From NCBI GenBank assembly GCA_044347745.1, contig JBIKUD010000014.1:9389-73388 (forward strand): 64,000 bases of DNA. Direction: 5' to 3'. The translations under genes and the position numbers were made by a program. This DNA comes from JAIBBV01 sp044347745 (GTDB lineage: Bacteria > Bdellovibrionota_C > UBA2361 > JAFLCA01). Of the stretch, positions 51,965-61,021 are shown piece after piece. How positions within the stretch are numbered: the first letter of the stretch is position 1; every line of letters begins with the position of its first letter. Under the pieces are notes generated by a model, which worked only from the letters and a program-made list of their open reading frames with translations, had not been told where the DNA came from and made no database searches.

Positions 51965-52804
51965 TTACTTTATAACGATACTTTTACCGGCTTCGAGGCG
52001 GGCACGTAAATGCTGCATACACTCCTCAGGCCTAGCGGTGCAGGCAGTTTCAATGTAACGCACGATGGCCGCAACAGCCATGACCTTAGGAACATAACGA
52101 ATTGTTTGCTGCTTGAACAACTTTTTACGGGCAAGTACCCAAAAATCGTTAGATTGCCCACGACGCATGGCTCGCTGCACACTTCCCGTTCCCGCATTAT
52201 AGGCTGCAAAAACTAAGGGCCAGTCGCCATATAGACGATGCAAATCGCGTAAATGTCTCGCTGCTGCCAGAGTAGAGAGCACCGGATCTAATCGCTGGTC
52301 CTCAGAACGCGAAACTTTAAGTCCATAGAGCCTTGCCGTGCTTTTCATAAATTGCCACGGGCCCGCAGCTCCCATGTTACTACGTGCCTCAAGCCGGAAA
52401 CCACTCTCTACCATTGCAAGCGCCAAAACGTCTGGGGGCAAGCCCTCATCCGCCAGAATTTGCCGTAACATGGATTCGTGCGGTCTTAATCGCTCCAAAG
52501 ATTGGACAATAAATTTGGAATTGGGACCTAAAAAATGATTCGCCTCACGGTAAAATTCGGCATTTTCTTGGATTTCAAAAACAGGAAGCATCGAGGGTGA
52601 AAAACTTCTCGAGCGCATACTTGCGCGCCATTCACCCTCAACTTCAGAGGGAGCAAAAAAGGTGAACGGATTGGGAATTTTTTCTAACTGCAAATGCCCG
52701 GCACAACCACTGATAAACAGAGCTGAGAAGAGAAGAAATACAAGCCTCCCACACAGGCGCTTTTGTGCCCCTTGCTTGTCTTTATGGGCCCACACACAAC
52801 TCAT
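51965..52804 (-). CDS. Lytic transglycosylase lipoprotein (MltD-like)
   Basis: Cleaves glycan strands of peptidoglycan. The ATG at 52804 has GGGGGA 7 bases upstream. A lipobox LFSALFISGCAG is followed by the SLT domain: LPPDVLALAMVESGFRLE (catalytic Glu), SNMGAAGPWQFMKSTARLYG, and FAAYNAGTGSVQRAMRRG. About 279 residues and, unlike E. coli MltD, no LysM repeats. It is probably anchored to the outer membrane. Confidence 0.9.
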   Translation of the reverse strand: MSCVWAHKDKQGAQKRLCGRLVFLLFSALFISGCAGHLQLEKIPNPFTFFAPSEVEGEWRASMRSRSFSPSMLPVFEIQENAEFYREANHFLGPNSKFIVQSLERLRPHESMLRQILADEGLPPDVLALAMVESGFRLEARSNMGAAGPWQFMKSTARLYGLKVSRSEDQRLDPVLSTLAAARHLRDLHRLYGDWPLVFAAYNAGTGSVQRAMRRGQSNDFWVLARKKLFKQQTIRYVPKVMAVAAIVRYIETACTARPEECMQHLRARLEAGKSIVIK

Positions 52805-53159
52805 CACCACATCCCCCACCTCAACCACTTCATGAGAACGCCAGAGTCTAATGCAAGCGAGTAGCCAATGGCTACTGGGGATCCAAACGAACTCCTTTCC
52901 ATTCTTTAACTACCTGAATTAATTAACACAAATCAGATTCGGCTCCGACCAGCCTCCCTGCCCAAAGGGTAATTGTTTACCGCTTGCGGACCTATGCCGC
53001 AGACCCTACACTTTAGCTAAGGGCGCACACGCAGGTTACTGTTCTTGTTCGCTCGTTATTGCCGTTTTATTGGGTTTATGTGCACTCGTTTTGACTCGGT
53101 TCCGGCCTAGGCTCAGTCAAGCCTTCAGCGCTGAGACCCGCAGTTTAGAGAAAGAACTT
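52805..53159. other. Intergenic region
   Basis: Separates the transglycosylase gene (minus) from the L,D-transpeptidase-like gene (plus). A plus-strand frame is open from 53070, but the lipoprotein start at 53160 is preferred, leaving about 355 bases. It includes a short AATTAATTAA stretch near 52917 and no clear RNA gene or repeat. Confidence 0.4.
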
Positions 53160-53768
53160 ATGAGAAAAATTATAGCTTTGGGTTTTGTTTGTGTGGCGGC
53201 TTTATCGGGCTGCTCTTTTTTCTCGTCTCAAGAGGTCGAGAACGGCAATTTTGAACGTGCAGTGTCTGGATCAGAGGCCTGGCTCAAAGATGGAATGATC
53301 GCACTATCCAGGCCAATTCCTGAAGTGAGTTCAATTGATGCCGCCGTGATGCTTGGGTTTATGCCCCTACCCCAAGCAAGCCGAGTCGGCCCCTGGGTAC
53401 TTATAGATACCAAAAAGGCCGAGCTGGCTCTTATGGATGGAGATTCACCAGTGACGGTCGCATCAGGTGAAGGCATCGACTCCCTTAAGCCGGGACAATA
53501 CCAAGTGCTTCATAAACAGCGTAATGCGCTGTGGTATGCTCCGGATCAATATTTTACCGAACGTGGACTTAAAGTTCCTCCGCAGGGTGACAAGAGTCGC
53601 TACCTTCGTGGCGCACTCGGCGACTTTGTAGTGTTCATTAACAAAGATACTCCAATTTACAGTGGGCCAATTTGGACTGAGGAAATTGGAGGAGTGAGGC
53701 TCAGCGATGATGAGATGTCGAGGCTCTACTACCGCATGGAAGTTGGCGTACCGATTGAGGTTCGCTAG
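53160..53768 (+). CDS. L,D-transpeptidase-like lipoprotein with missing catalytic residues
   Basis: A 202-residue lipoprotein (lipobox ALSGCSF, Cys18). The ATG at 53160 has GAGAAAG upstream. The rest follows the YkuD fold: PWVLIDTKKAELALMDGD, GQYQVLHKQRNALWYAPDQY, GALGDFVVFINKDTPIY, and the end EIGGVRLSDDEMSRLYYRM. Active enzymes have IHGT and SHGC(I/V)R; here these read YSGP and EIGGVR, so both the catalytic His and Cys (positions 167-168 region and 178) are gone. It is likely a structural or regulatory wall-binding pseudoenzyme. The deduced alignment is by eye. Confidence 0.75.
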   Translation: MRKIIALGFVCVAALSGCSFFSSQEVENGNFERAVSGSEAWLKDGMIALSRPIPEVSSIDAAVMLGFMPLPQASRVGPWVLIDTKKAELALMDGDSPVTVASGEGIDSLKPGQYQVLHKQRNALWYAPDQYFTERGLKVPPQGDKSRYLRGALGDFVVFINKDTPIYSGPIWTEEIGGVRLSDDEMSRLYYRMEVGVPIEVR

Positions 53769-53851
53769 TTTACCGTTCCCCGTGAAAATCCAAAAGCTGC
53801 TTTAAATTGCTGAAAGTTGAGCTCGCTATGGGCTCGAAGCAATGAGCATCG

Positions 53852-53930
53852 CGCCTCGTCTGAACGCATTTTGACGGCGAACAGAAAAGCGAGGCAATCT
53901 TGTGTCAATCTTGAGACTTTGGCAAAACTG
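53852..53930 (+). repeat. Dispersed intergenic repeat, copy B
   Basis: Core at 53852-53883, then GACTTTGGCAAAACTG at 53915-53930. In the 280-base gap between the L,D-transpeptidase-like gene and the NYN gene. The core is flanked by GCCTCG...CGAGGC, which can pair over about 43 bases, so the element may form a hairpin in RNA. Confidence 0.75.
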
Positions 53931-54046
53931 GTCTTATCATATGGGACTGATTCCAGAATCACGCTGCATCTCGGCCGCAGCTTGTTTCAGATCCCCGAAT
54001 AGGGTTTAATATTGGCACACAGCACAGTTCTTATTTGGGGTAGATC

Positions 54047-54712
54047 GTGAAGTACGAAGAAGTAGGTAAAGGCGTAGTAAAACGTACACAAAGACGCGCA
54101 ATCGGCATTTTTATTGACGGCACGGGCCTTGACCGAGCCACAAGGCGTATCAACCGCAAAGTAGACATGGCAGCCCTAGTGCGAGGACTAGCATCAGGAG
54201 CTGTTCCTGCTGTGGCCCGCTATTACACCTTAATTCCATACGAAGACGATTCTCGTCAGCGCGCTTTTCTCGATGCAGTGGCTCGAGCTGGCATGAAAGT
54301 TGTAGTGAAACGCCTCCCTCCCAAAGGTATTACCCGTCAGGTAAGCGTTGACGTGGAAATGGCTGCCGATATGGTAGCATTTGCGCTTGGGCACTCCCGC
54401 TTTAGCACACTGAGCGAATATGTTCCTGGACAAGGCATTGTTGAATCGGCAGCGACAACAGCCCAAACGCCAACCCAAGCAGAGGCGGCGGCGCTTCCGC
54501 AGTCCCAGAATAAAAACCAAGATTCAGAAGCACGAATTGTGACGGTTCTTTGCCCAAGTCGCGACCTGGCTTACCCAATGTCGCTGATTAAAGAGCTCGG
54601 GGTTGACACCGTATCGGCCGACTTTGGGAAATTACATGGCGCAGACGTGCTTAAGTCAGCGGCAAAATGGATTGACCTCTCAGATTCTGAAACAATCTGG
54701 AGACCAGAATAG
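54047..54712 (+). CDS. NYN-domain (LabA/DUF88-like) protein
   Basis: A 221-residue PIN-like nuclease-fold protein with a GTG start. Motifs are AIGIFIDGTGLDRATRRINR (first acidic residue), VSVDVEMAADMVAFAL (central acidic residues), and VTVLCPSRDLAYPMSLIKEL with the Asp. The region 140-165 (Gln/Ala-rich) is a linker-like insertion. Family members are thought to act on RNA, but no substrate is known. It precedes dnaB by 66 bases. Confidence 0.82.
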   Translation: MKYEEVGKGVVKRTQRRAIGIFIDGTGLDRATRRINRKVDMAALVRGLASGAVPAVARYYTLIPYEDDSRQRAFLDAVARAGMKVVVKRLPPKGITRQVSVDVEMAADMVAFALGHSRFSTLSEYVPGQGIVESAATTAQTPTQAEAAALPQSQNKNQDSEARIVTVLCPSRDLAYPMSLIKELGVDTVSADFGKLHGADVLKSAAKWIDLSDSETIWRPE

Positions 54713-54778
54713 TTCACCTCGAAATACTCTCACATTTCGATTGAATCTCGGCTCACCTTGCCTTACGCTGTCTCTTGA

Positions 54779-56212
54779 ATGGAAAAAAGACGTAGAAATC
54801 CAGAAGCCCAGCCCATTGAACTACAGGGCAGAATACCGCCGCATTCTATTGAAGCTGAGGAATCGGTGCTTGGCGCAATCCTGATCGACAATGATGCCAT
54901 AAATTCAGCGCTTGAACGTCTGAGACCAGAAGATTTTTACCGTGGGGCACATCAGGCAATCTTTGCTGCGATGGTGGCCCTCTCCGAACGCAGAGAACCA
55001 ATAGACATCATCACACTCTCACAGCAGCTACGGCAAATGTCCCGACTTGATGAGTCTGGTGGCGTTGAAGCACTTTCAAGACTCGCGGCGAACGTTCCCA
55101 GCTCTGCCCACGTAGGATTTTATGCCAAGGTGGTTAAAGAAATGGCACTGAGACGTCGAGTGATTCATACGGCCTCGGAAGCGGTGCAAGAAGCATTTAA
55201 TGTGGAGCTTAATGTTGAAGAGTTTTTAGACTCAGTCGAGCAGCGCTTCTTAAAAGTTTCTGAATATCGAGTGCGCCCTTCGTTCTACCGTGTGGGAGAT
55301 GTGGTTTCAGAATCAATAAAGATGGTGGAGCAGCTTTACGACAAAAAGGAACCCGTCACGGGGGTTCCCACAGGATTTAAAGTGCTCAATATGATCACCG
55401 CTGGTTTCCAGCGTTCAGATCTTATTATTTTGGCCGCCCGTCCCTCTATGGGAAAAACCGCCTTAGCCTTGTCTATGGCCCAATGGGTTGGAATTCATGA
55501 AAATCGCGGAGTAGCTATTTTTTCTTTGGAAATGTCTAAAGAACAGATCGTGCTACGTATGCTCTGCTCTGAAGCCCGCGTGGGCAACACCAAAGTGCGC
55601 ACCGGGCACCTCGGAGAGAGAGATTTTCCAAAATTGGTAGATGCAGCCAGCAAAATTGCTGAGGCCCCAATATTTATCGATGATACGCCGGCCCTCACCA
55701 TTACAGAAATGAGAGCAAAAGCCCGGCGCCTCCATATGGAAAATCCACTTTCGCTGATTGTCGTAGACTATTTGCAGCTGATGCGAAGCCCTACCTATTC
55801 ACATTCTCGCGAGCAAGAAATTTCAGATATTTCCCGCTCGCTTAAGGCTCTCGCAAAAGAGTTGAATATTCCAGTAATTGCACTCTCTCAGTTAAATCGC
55901 TCAGTGGAGTCCAGAACTGATAAGCGCCCCGTAATGTCTGATCTGCGTGAGTCGGGAGCTATTGAGCAAGACGCCGATCTTATCATGTTTATCTATCGTG
56001 ATGAGGTCTATAACGACGACTCTCCCGATAAAGGCGTTGCTGAAATTATTCTCTCCAAACACCGCAGCGGCGCCATTGGCACCGTACGCGTGGCGTTTTC
56101 TCCCGAGTTTACGCGCTTTGACAATCTTGAAGAAGATAGAGCCGACCTCGCAGATTTATCGGCCGGTGGCCCACCTGAAGAGAGTTCGCCTTTTGAAAAT
56201 GATCCTTTTTAA
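54779..56212 (+). CDS. dnaB: Replicative DNA helicase DnaB
   Basis: Hexameric helicase that opens the replication fork. The 477 residues have the N-terminal domain (IPPHSIEAEESVLGAILID), a linker, the Walker A ARPSMGKTALAL (220-231), Walker B LIVVDYLQLM near 328, SQLNRSVESRTDKRP and the arginine-finger end region. It ends with an Asp/Glu-rich tail FENDPF. The usual neighbour rplI is absent; the NYN gene is upstream. A repeat element follows directly. Confidence 0.96.
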   Translation: MEKRRRNPEAQPIELQGRIPPHSIEAEESVLGAILIDNDAINSALERLRPEDFYRGAHQAIFAAMVALSERREPIDIITLSQQLRQMSRLDESGGVEALSRLAANVPSSAHVGFYAKVVKEMALRRRVIHTASEAVQEAFNVELNVEEFLDSVEQRFLKVSEYRVRPSFYRVGDVVSESIKMVEQLYDKKEPVTGVPTGFKVLNMITAGFQRSDLIILAARPSMGKTALALSMAQWVGIHENRGVAIFSLEMSKEQIVLRMLCSEARVGNTKVRTGHLGERDFPKLVDAASKIAEAPIFIDDTPALTITEMRAKARRLHMENPLSLIVVDYLQLMRSPTYSHSREQEISDISRSLKALAKELNIPVIALSQLNRSVESRTDKRPVMSDLRESGAIEQDADLIMFIYRDEVYNDDSPDKGVAEIILSKHRSGAIGTVRVAFSPEFTRFDNLEEDRADLADLSAGGPPEESSPFENDPF

Positions 56213-56225
56213 TCATTGTAGCAAA

Positions 56226-56530
56226 GGCTTTCCCCTCTCTGTGTTCTTCGTGAGCTCTGTGGTAAAAACTTTTTCGAAGTAACTCCCTTCGGCAAGCGCC
56301 CCTCGATAAACTCGGGGCACGCAGGGTAAACAGGCAAAGCTAGAAAACAGCTCCACTAATGACGTTTCCGGCACCCGATCCGGAATCCAGGTACTGGACC
56401 AGAAAAAATTCACCACCAAGACCTCGAAGACCACGAAGTTAAAGTCAAATGGCTTTCCCCTCTCTGGGATCACAGTCGCTCTGTGTTTAACTACTACTGC
56501 TTCGTAACAAAAACGCGTTTTTCGGTTTGT
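56226..56530. repeat. MITE-like intergenic element
   Basis: GGCTTTCCCCTCTCTG occurs at 56226-56241 and again at 56451-56466 as a 16-base direct repeat. The left end, read on the minus strand, contains ACCACAGAGC...ACACAGAG, and near 56411 the plus strand has CACCACCAAGACC...ACCACGAAG: the kind of 'cacagag' repeat found scattered in many bacterial genomes. A CCCCTCGATAAACTCGGGG hairpin lies near 56298. No transposase is present. Confidence 0.65.
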
Positions 56531-56539
56531 CCCCACGAA

Positions 56540-57424
56540 CTATTTAAGCAAAAGCGCCTGTCGATATATTTTTACCGGCCACAATATTCGGGCCTTGGGA
56601 CTGGCAGCCAACGCATCTTGAGCAGCGGCAGACAAATCTGTTGCCGCAACCTTTCCAGGTTCAGCAACAAGTTTACGAATAAAGTCTGCGAAGCTCTTTT
56701 GTGCTTCATCCTGTGCGCTTCGAGAGATTTGATTCTTACGAATCTCTCGCGCCTTTTCGGAGAGTCCAAGCTCGTAGGCACTTGCTTGCGCTTCAACTGC
56801 AATTATACCTGCATCGGGTAGAGTTTCGAAAAATTTCATAGCGGTGGCTGGGCGATTCGCAGCCAATAAGAGCTTCATATGCTCAGAAACTTGCTCCTCG
56901 CTTCGATCCCAACTAACTGCCTCTTCAGAGGCACACAGCGCAGTTCTTTCGTCTCCCACTCGAAACGAAAGCTGCGCCAGCGTGCGCCCAAGTCGCGAAG
57001 CACGAGTTGCGTCCCCTTTTAATACGGCCGCATCAAGCACATTTGAAAAATGCCTTCTGGACTCCAAAATATCGCCGCGCTCAAAAAGCAAGCGCGCAAG
57101 AGCCTCGCGATACTCTAATTCCTCGGGATATCGAGCAATAAGTTCTGTAAGAATACCTTGGGCTTCATCATACTGCTGACTAGTTTTCAGAACCGTTGCT
57201 AAGTTGTAGCGCACCGTCACGCTATTCGGCTTAAGGTACAAGGACTGACGTAATGAGAACTCAGCATCCGCAACTTTACCACGGGCGAAATATGCAAGTC
57301 CCTCACGAGCCTTTGTAACGGCAAGACGATCGGTGTCCTCAATAAAAGCACTTTTGACACTTGCTCTTGGTGCAGCACAAGCACAGAGACTGGATGCAAG
57401 AATAAGGACACACAGGGCGCGCAT
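56540..57424 (-). CDS. TPR-repeat lipoprotein
   Basis: A 294-residue lipoprotein: LILASSLCACAAP is the lipobox. Residues 35-180 hold several TPR-like repeats (VTKAREGLAYFARGKVADAE, LYLKPNSVTVRYNLATVLKT, YDEAQGILTELIARYPEELE). The rest is helical. It may scaffold other envelope proteins. It starts 8 bases before the end of the DprE2-like gene on the same strand. Confidence 0.8.
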   Translation of the reverse strand: MRALCVLILASSLCACAAPRASVKSAFIEDTDRLAVTKAREGLAYFARGKVADAEFSLRQSLYLKPNSVTVRYNLATVLKTSQQYDEAQGILTELIARYPEELEYREALARLLFERGDILESRRHFSNVLDAAVLKGDATRASRLGRTLAQLSFRVGDERTALCASEEAVSWDRSEEQVSEHMKLLLAANRPATAMKFFETLPDAGIIAVEAQASAYELGLSEKAREIRKNQISRSAQDEAQKSFADFIRKLVAEPGKVAATDLSAAAQDALAASPKARILWPVKIYRQALLLK

Positions 57425-57432
57425 ACGCTAGC

Positions 57433-58170
57433 CTAAAGCTTTAGACGTTTAAAAATAAATTCGGGAATATGCTTAATTATGAGCATTATGAAACACCAGA
57501 ACCACGGAAGGTAAACTATCGAGCTGCCTCTTTCCATGGCTCGTACGATGCCACGCGCAACTACGTCTGGCCCCACAAATAGTGGTCCTTTTTTAAATTG
57601 CGCCGTCATGGGTGTGTCAACAAACCCGGGCTTGATGGTCACCACCTTTACCCCTTTCGCAAACAGCCGATTACGTAAGCCCTGAAGATACAGAGAGAGT
57701 CCTCCCTTGGCAGCTCCGTAAATATAATTACTTTGCCTACCTCTATCACCCGCTACAGAACTTATAACCGCAAGCACTCCGTGACCCTGCTGCTCCATTT
57801 TTTTGGCCAACAACGTGCACCAGGAAACGACGCTTATAAAATTAATATGCAGCGCTTTTTCTGCCTCTACAAAGTCCGTCGCGCAGCGCTCATTGTCTGG
57901 CAGTGTTCCATATGCCACAAGGACTTTATCAATGCTGCCTAAGAAGCTCTCAACCTGCTTCACTATCTCGGCATGAGTCTCCACTTTTGCGAGATCTGCC
58001 TCTATAGTGTGCACCTGCTCGGCCCCTCGAGCCAGCGCATCAGCTGCTAACAGTGCGAGCTTATCTTTTTGGCGCGCTACGAGCACCAGTTGCGATTTTT
58101 GCTCGGCAAAGAGTTTAATAGTTTCACTTGCAATTGCGGAGCAAGCCCCCAGCACCAACACTTTACTCAT
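57433..58170 (-). CDS. Short-chain dehydrogenase, DprE2-like
   Basis: A 245-residue reductase with the start MSKVLVLGACSAIASETIKL. It has the NAD(P) site GACSAIASE, SVAGDRGRQSNYIYGAAKGG (Ser, Tyr and Lys), and KPGFVDTPMT. The sequence and position fit DprE2, which reduces the 2-keto intermediate to decaprenylphosphoryl arabinose after DprE1. Its start overlaps the DprE1-like stop by 8 bases. A C-terminal hydrophobic segment (YLPWFWCFIMLIIKHIP) would attach it to the membrane. Confidence 0.82.
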   Translation of the reverse strand: MSKVLVLGACSAIASETIKLFAEQKSQLVLVARQKDKLALLAADALARGAEQVHTIEADLAKVETHAEIVKQVESFLGSIDKVLVAYGTLPDNERCATDFVEAEKALHINFISVVSWCTLLAKKMEQQGHGVLAVISSVAGDRGRQSNYIYGAAKGGLSLYLQGLRNRLFAKGVKVVTIKPGFVDTPMTAQFKKGPLFVGPDVVARGIVRAMERGSSIVYLPWFWCFIMLIIKHIPEFIFKRLKL

Positions 58171-59476
58171 GTGACGCATTCTCCATAACGCGACGCCAAA
58201 AACTGGAAGAAAAAGCTGGGTCCTTCCAACGTATAAATTCGGATATTCGCGGATAAAATTGCTTAAAATGAGCGGGGGTCATCACCGCATCTTTGGCCGG
58301 ATACAAGGCCCCACCGCAGCCACTGACCATATCTTCAAGTTCAGAAAGAAGCGCAAGGGTGCTGGCTCCTTGATGCGCAAAATCGAGACAAAGTGTTACC
58401 CCTTTACGCGGAAACGAAAGCATACCCGGAGATTCAATTCCTCCAAATTCTTTAAGCACCGCAAGGAACGATCCTTTACCCGAATCTACAATTTTTTTAA
58501 GTAGTGCGCTTATTCCCTGTAATTCAGCAGAGGGAAGAACACACTGAAATTGGAAAAAGCCTCTTTTCCCGTAAATTCGATTCCATTCAAGTACGGAATC
58601 TAATGGATAGAAAAATGGCGCGTAATGCGTTTCACTACTGACGTGGTCACTCAATTGTTTGTGAAAATAAATTTCATTGAACAACCGTATCGTGTACTTA
58701 TTGAGCACAAAGCTTGGGGCATCAAAGGGTGCGCGCAGGGTAAAACTCGGGGCCTTAAAATGCTTGCCGCGCTCGGGATGATGATTCCCTCCCATAAAAA
58801 TGCCACGCCCAAACTGTTCCCCTGAGGTCACACAATCAAGCCAGGATACCGTATACTCATACTTCGCTTCTGCGCTCCTCGAAATTTCGAAGAACTCTGC
58901 TAAAGATCGAAAGCGAATTGAATCCATCAAAATTCCAGCATTTGAGATGGGCTTAAGCTGAATTTCGGCTGAAAGAATAAGCCCTGTCAGCCCCAAACCT
59001 GCGATGCTGGCTCTAAAAATGTCTGAATTTTCCTGCGGAGTACAGCGGAGGATTTGCCCGTTCGATCTTAAAAGCTCCAAGGAACGAACAAAACGACCAA
59101 AGGTGCCTGCACGGTGATGGTTTTTTCCATGCACATCATTAGCAATGGCTCCGCCGAGAGATACAAAGCGAGTGCCAGGCGTGACCGGTAAAAACCAACC
59201 AGCCGGCACAATCACTCTCAACATTTCATCAAAAGTGATTCCAGCTTCGGCATGCAAAATGCCTTGTTCGCGGTCAAACTTAATAAGGCGGCTTAGGCCT
59301 GCAGTCCGAAGCAGTACGCCTCCGTCATTAAGGCAACAATCCCCATAACTACGACCTTGGCCATAGGCTAAATAAGATTGAGCCGGATCAAGCCGAGCAG
59401 CGTCCGAACGCCAAGACAAAGGCTGAATTCGCGCGTTATGTTTGGGGAAACGCCCCCAAGATTCTCCAACTGCCAT
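58163..59476 (-). CDS. FAD-linked oxidase, DprE1-like
   Basis: A 437-residue flavoprotein. The start ATG shares a base with the HAD-UbiA stop (TAATG). FAD-binding residues are YGQGRSYGDCCLNDGG, RFVSLGGAIANDVHGKNHHR (the His and Gly pattern of DprE1) and GLTGLILSAEIQLKPI. A later segment FFQFQCVLP and GALYPAKDAVMTP are also typical. DprE1 oxidises polyprenylphosphoryl ribose at C2. The neighbour order strengthens the call. Confidence 0.83.
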   Translation of the reverse strand: MAVGESWGRFPKHNARIQPLSWRSDAARLDPAQSYLAYGQGRSYGDCCLNDGGVLLRTAGLSRLIKFDREQGILHAEAGITFDEMLRVIVPAGWFLPVTPGTRFVSLGGAIANDVHGKNHHRAGTFGRFVRSLELLRSNGQILRCTPQENSDIFRASIAGLGLTGLILSAEIQLKPISNAGILMDSIRFRSLAEFFEISRSAEAKYEYTVSWLDCVTSGEQFGRGIFMGGNHHPERGKHFKAPSFTLRAPFDAPSFVLNKYTIRLFNEIYFHKQLSDHVSSETHYAPFFYPLDSVLEWNRIYGKRGFFQFQCVLPSAELQGISALLKKIVDSGKGSFLAVLKEFGGIESPGMLSFPRKGVTLCLDFAHQGASTLALLSELEDMVSGCGGALYPAKDAVMTPAHFKQFYPRISEFIRWKDPAFSSSFWRRVMENASHE

Positions 59477-60915
59477 TACATCGCCAAAAAAAGTACGAGT
59501 GCAGCCAAAGCCCCAGTTAGGTAACTTGCTCCATCCCGAATTGCGAAGACTATGGGATCTTCGTGCAACTGCCCACGATGGGCAAGTAGCCAAACCCTAC
59601 TTATCCAATAAAGCAAAATTGGACATAACATCCACAATATTTGGGGACTGCGATAGAGAGCACTTACTTCAGTACTACTTATGTACAGTGCCATAATTAA
59701 CACTGAAAGGTAGCCTGCACTGGCTCCAAGCTGCCCAACCAGCTCTAGGTCTGCGGACACATACCCGCGCCCCTTCACTTCTTGTTTTTGTGCCTGTCGC
59801 AAACTCCAAAGCTCCGAGTAACGCTTCACGCAGGCCAAGCTCAAAAAGAAAAAGAGTGAAAATCCGAGTAGCCATTCAGACAACACCACCGCAACCGCCG
59901 CCCCACCTGCGATAATTCTAATGGTGTATAAAGCAGCGAGCGTTAAAATATCAACCAGCACTACTTGCTTGAGTCGGACAGAATAGAAAAATGTCAGGGC
60001 CAGATACCCAGCCAGCACCGCCAAAAATGCTTGATTTACCTGCCAGGCAAAAATTCCACTGAGACCCAGAAGTACCGGCACCAGCACAATCCCGAGCGAA
60101 ATACTAAGCGATCCGCGTGCAAATGGGCGGCGCCTCTTTGAGTGATGATGTCTATCGGACTCAAGATCTAGCAAGTCGTTAAGGACATAGACACTTGAGG
60201 AACAGAACGAAAAAGCCACAAATGCCAGGGCAGCTAAAATGAGGCCATCAATTCGATTGAGCTCATGAGCTAACACAAGAGGCAAAAAGATGAGGATATT
60301 TTTTACCCATTGGTGTGGACGTAAGGCTCGAAGCAGCTCCTTGGGGTTTATTTTTGCCTCGGAGCTAAGGACATACACAGGAACCTCTTTTGCTCCCTTT
60401 CCCGCAATTTCGCTCTCTCCAACGACAAACACCTCTCCAGCCTCGGCCCACACTGATTGATCAGCCGAACTATCTCCGATGTACGCGAAGCCGCGTTTTC
60501 CAAATGCAGAAACCAGACGCTCCGCCTTATGTTTCCCCTTCAGGTTGGACTCTTCCGTAGTCGCCAAAACTTCGTCAAATAGCTTCAGATGGGTCGCAAC
60601 TCGTTCGGCGATCTTTTGATGCGAAGCCGTGGCCAAAATTACCTTTCGACCTCTCTTCTTTTCACGCTCGGCAAACTCAAGCACCTCCTGACGATACGGC
60701 AGCACAGAAGGATCAAACTCAAAATCTTCAGCCAACTTAGCTTTAAGCTCAGCTCGGCCTTTTAATAACCATAACGGTAAGGCAAAAAGGAATAAGGGGT
60801 TACGCTTTATCTGGAAAAGGAAAGATTCCCAGAGCATGTCGGAACGAATGAGGGTGCCATCCAGGTCTACGCATAGTGGTATATTAGAGCTTGGAATGTG
60901 CGCGAGGGAACTCAT
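59476..60915 (-). CDS. HAD phosphatase fused to UbiA-family prenyltransferase
   Basis: A 479-residue fusion; the ATG at 60915 is preferred over a TTG at 60936. Residues 1-195 form a HAD domain (VDLDGTLIRSDMLWESFL, LATASHQKIAERVATHL, GDSSADQSVW). Residues 200-479 are a UbiA membrane domain (RPHQWVKNILIFLPLVLAHE, the first Asp-rich NDLLDLESDRHH, SGRGYVSADLELVGQ). The fold and the DprE1/E2 genes downstream point to phosphoribosyl-polyprenyl-phosphate synthesis, with the HAD domain removing the extra phosphate. Confidence 0.83.
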   Translation of the reverse strand: MSSLAHIPSSNIPLCVDLDGTLIRSDMLWESFLFQIKRNPLFLFALPLWLLKGRAELKAKLAEDFEFDPSVLPYRQEVLEFAEREKKRGRKVILATASHQKIAERVATHLKLFDEVLATTEESNLKGKHKAERLVSAFGKRGFAYIGDSSADQSVWAEAGEVFVVGESEIAGKGAKEVPVYVLSSEAKINPKELLRALRPHQWVKNILIFLPLVLAHELNRIDGLILAALAFVAFSFCSSSVYVLNDLLDLESDRHHHSKRRRPFARGSLSISLGIVLVPVLLGLSGIFAWQVNQAFLAVLAGYLALTFFYSVRLKQVVLVDILTLAALYTIRIIAGGAAVAVVLSEWLLGFSLFFFLSLACVKRYSELWSLRQAQKQEVKGRGYVSADLELVGQLGASAGYLSVLIMALYISSTEVSALYRSPQILWMLCPILLYWISRVWLLAHRGQLHEDPIVFAIRDGASYLTGALAALVLFLAM

Positions 60916-61021
60916 ATTGTGTGTTATGCTCTCCAATGCCTCGACGGAGGCACAATTTAGGTCAAACTAGAGAAACGTCTCCTTTCTAAGCACCAACTAC
61001 GCACCAAGTCCATTTGGCTGA

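Noticed and set aside
53765..53962. Minus-strand frame over repeat copy B
   Set aside because: The matching residues (such as KMRSDEAR) come from the shared repeat in the same reading direction, not from a conserved gene; a similar frame appears over copies A and C.
56213..56536. Minus-strand frame of 107 codons after dnaB
   Set aside because: It spans the repeat element with its CACAGAG-type arms. The composition looks like a repeat by-product, and there is no ribosome binding site or recognisable domain.
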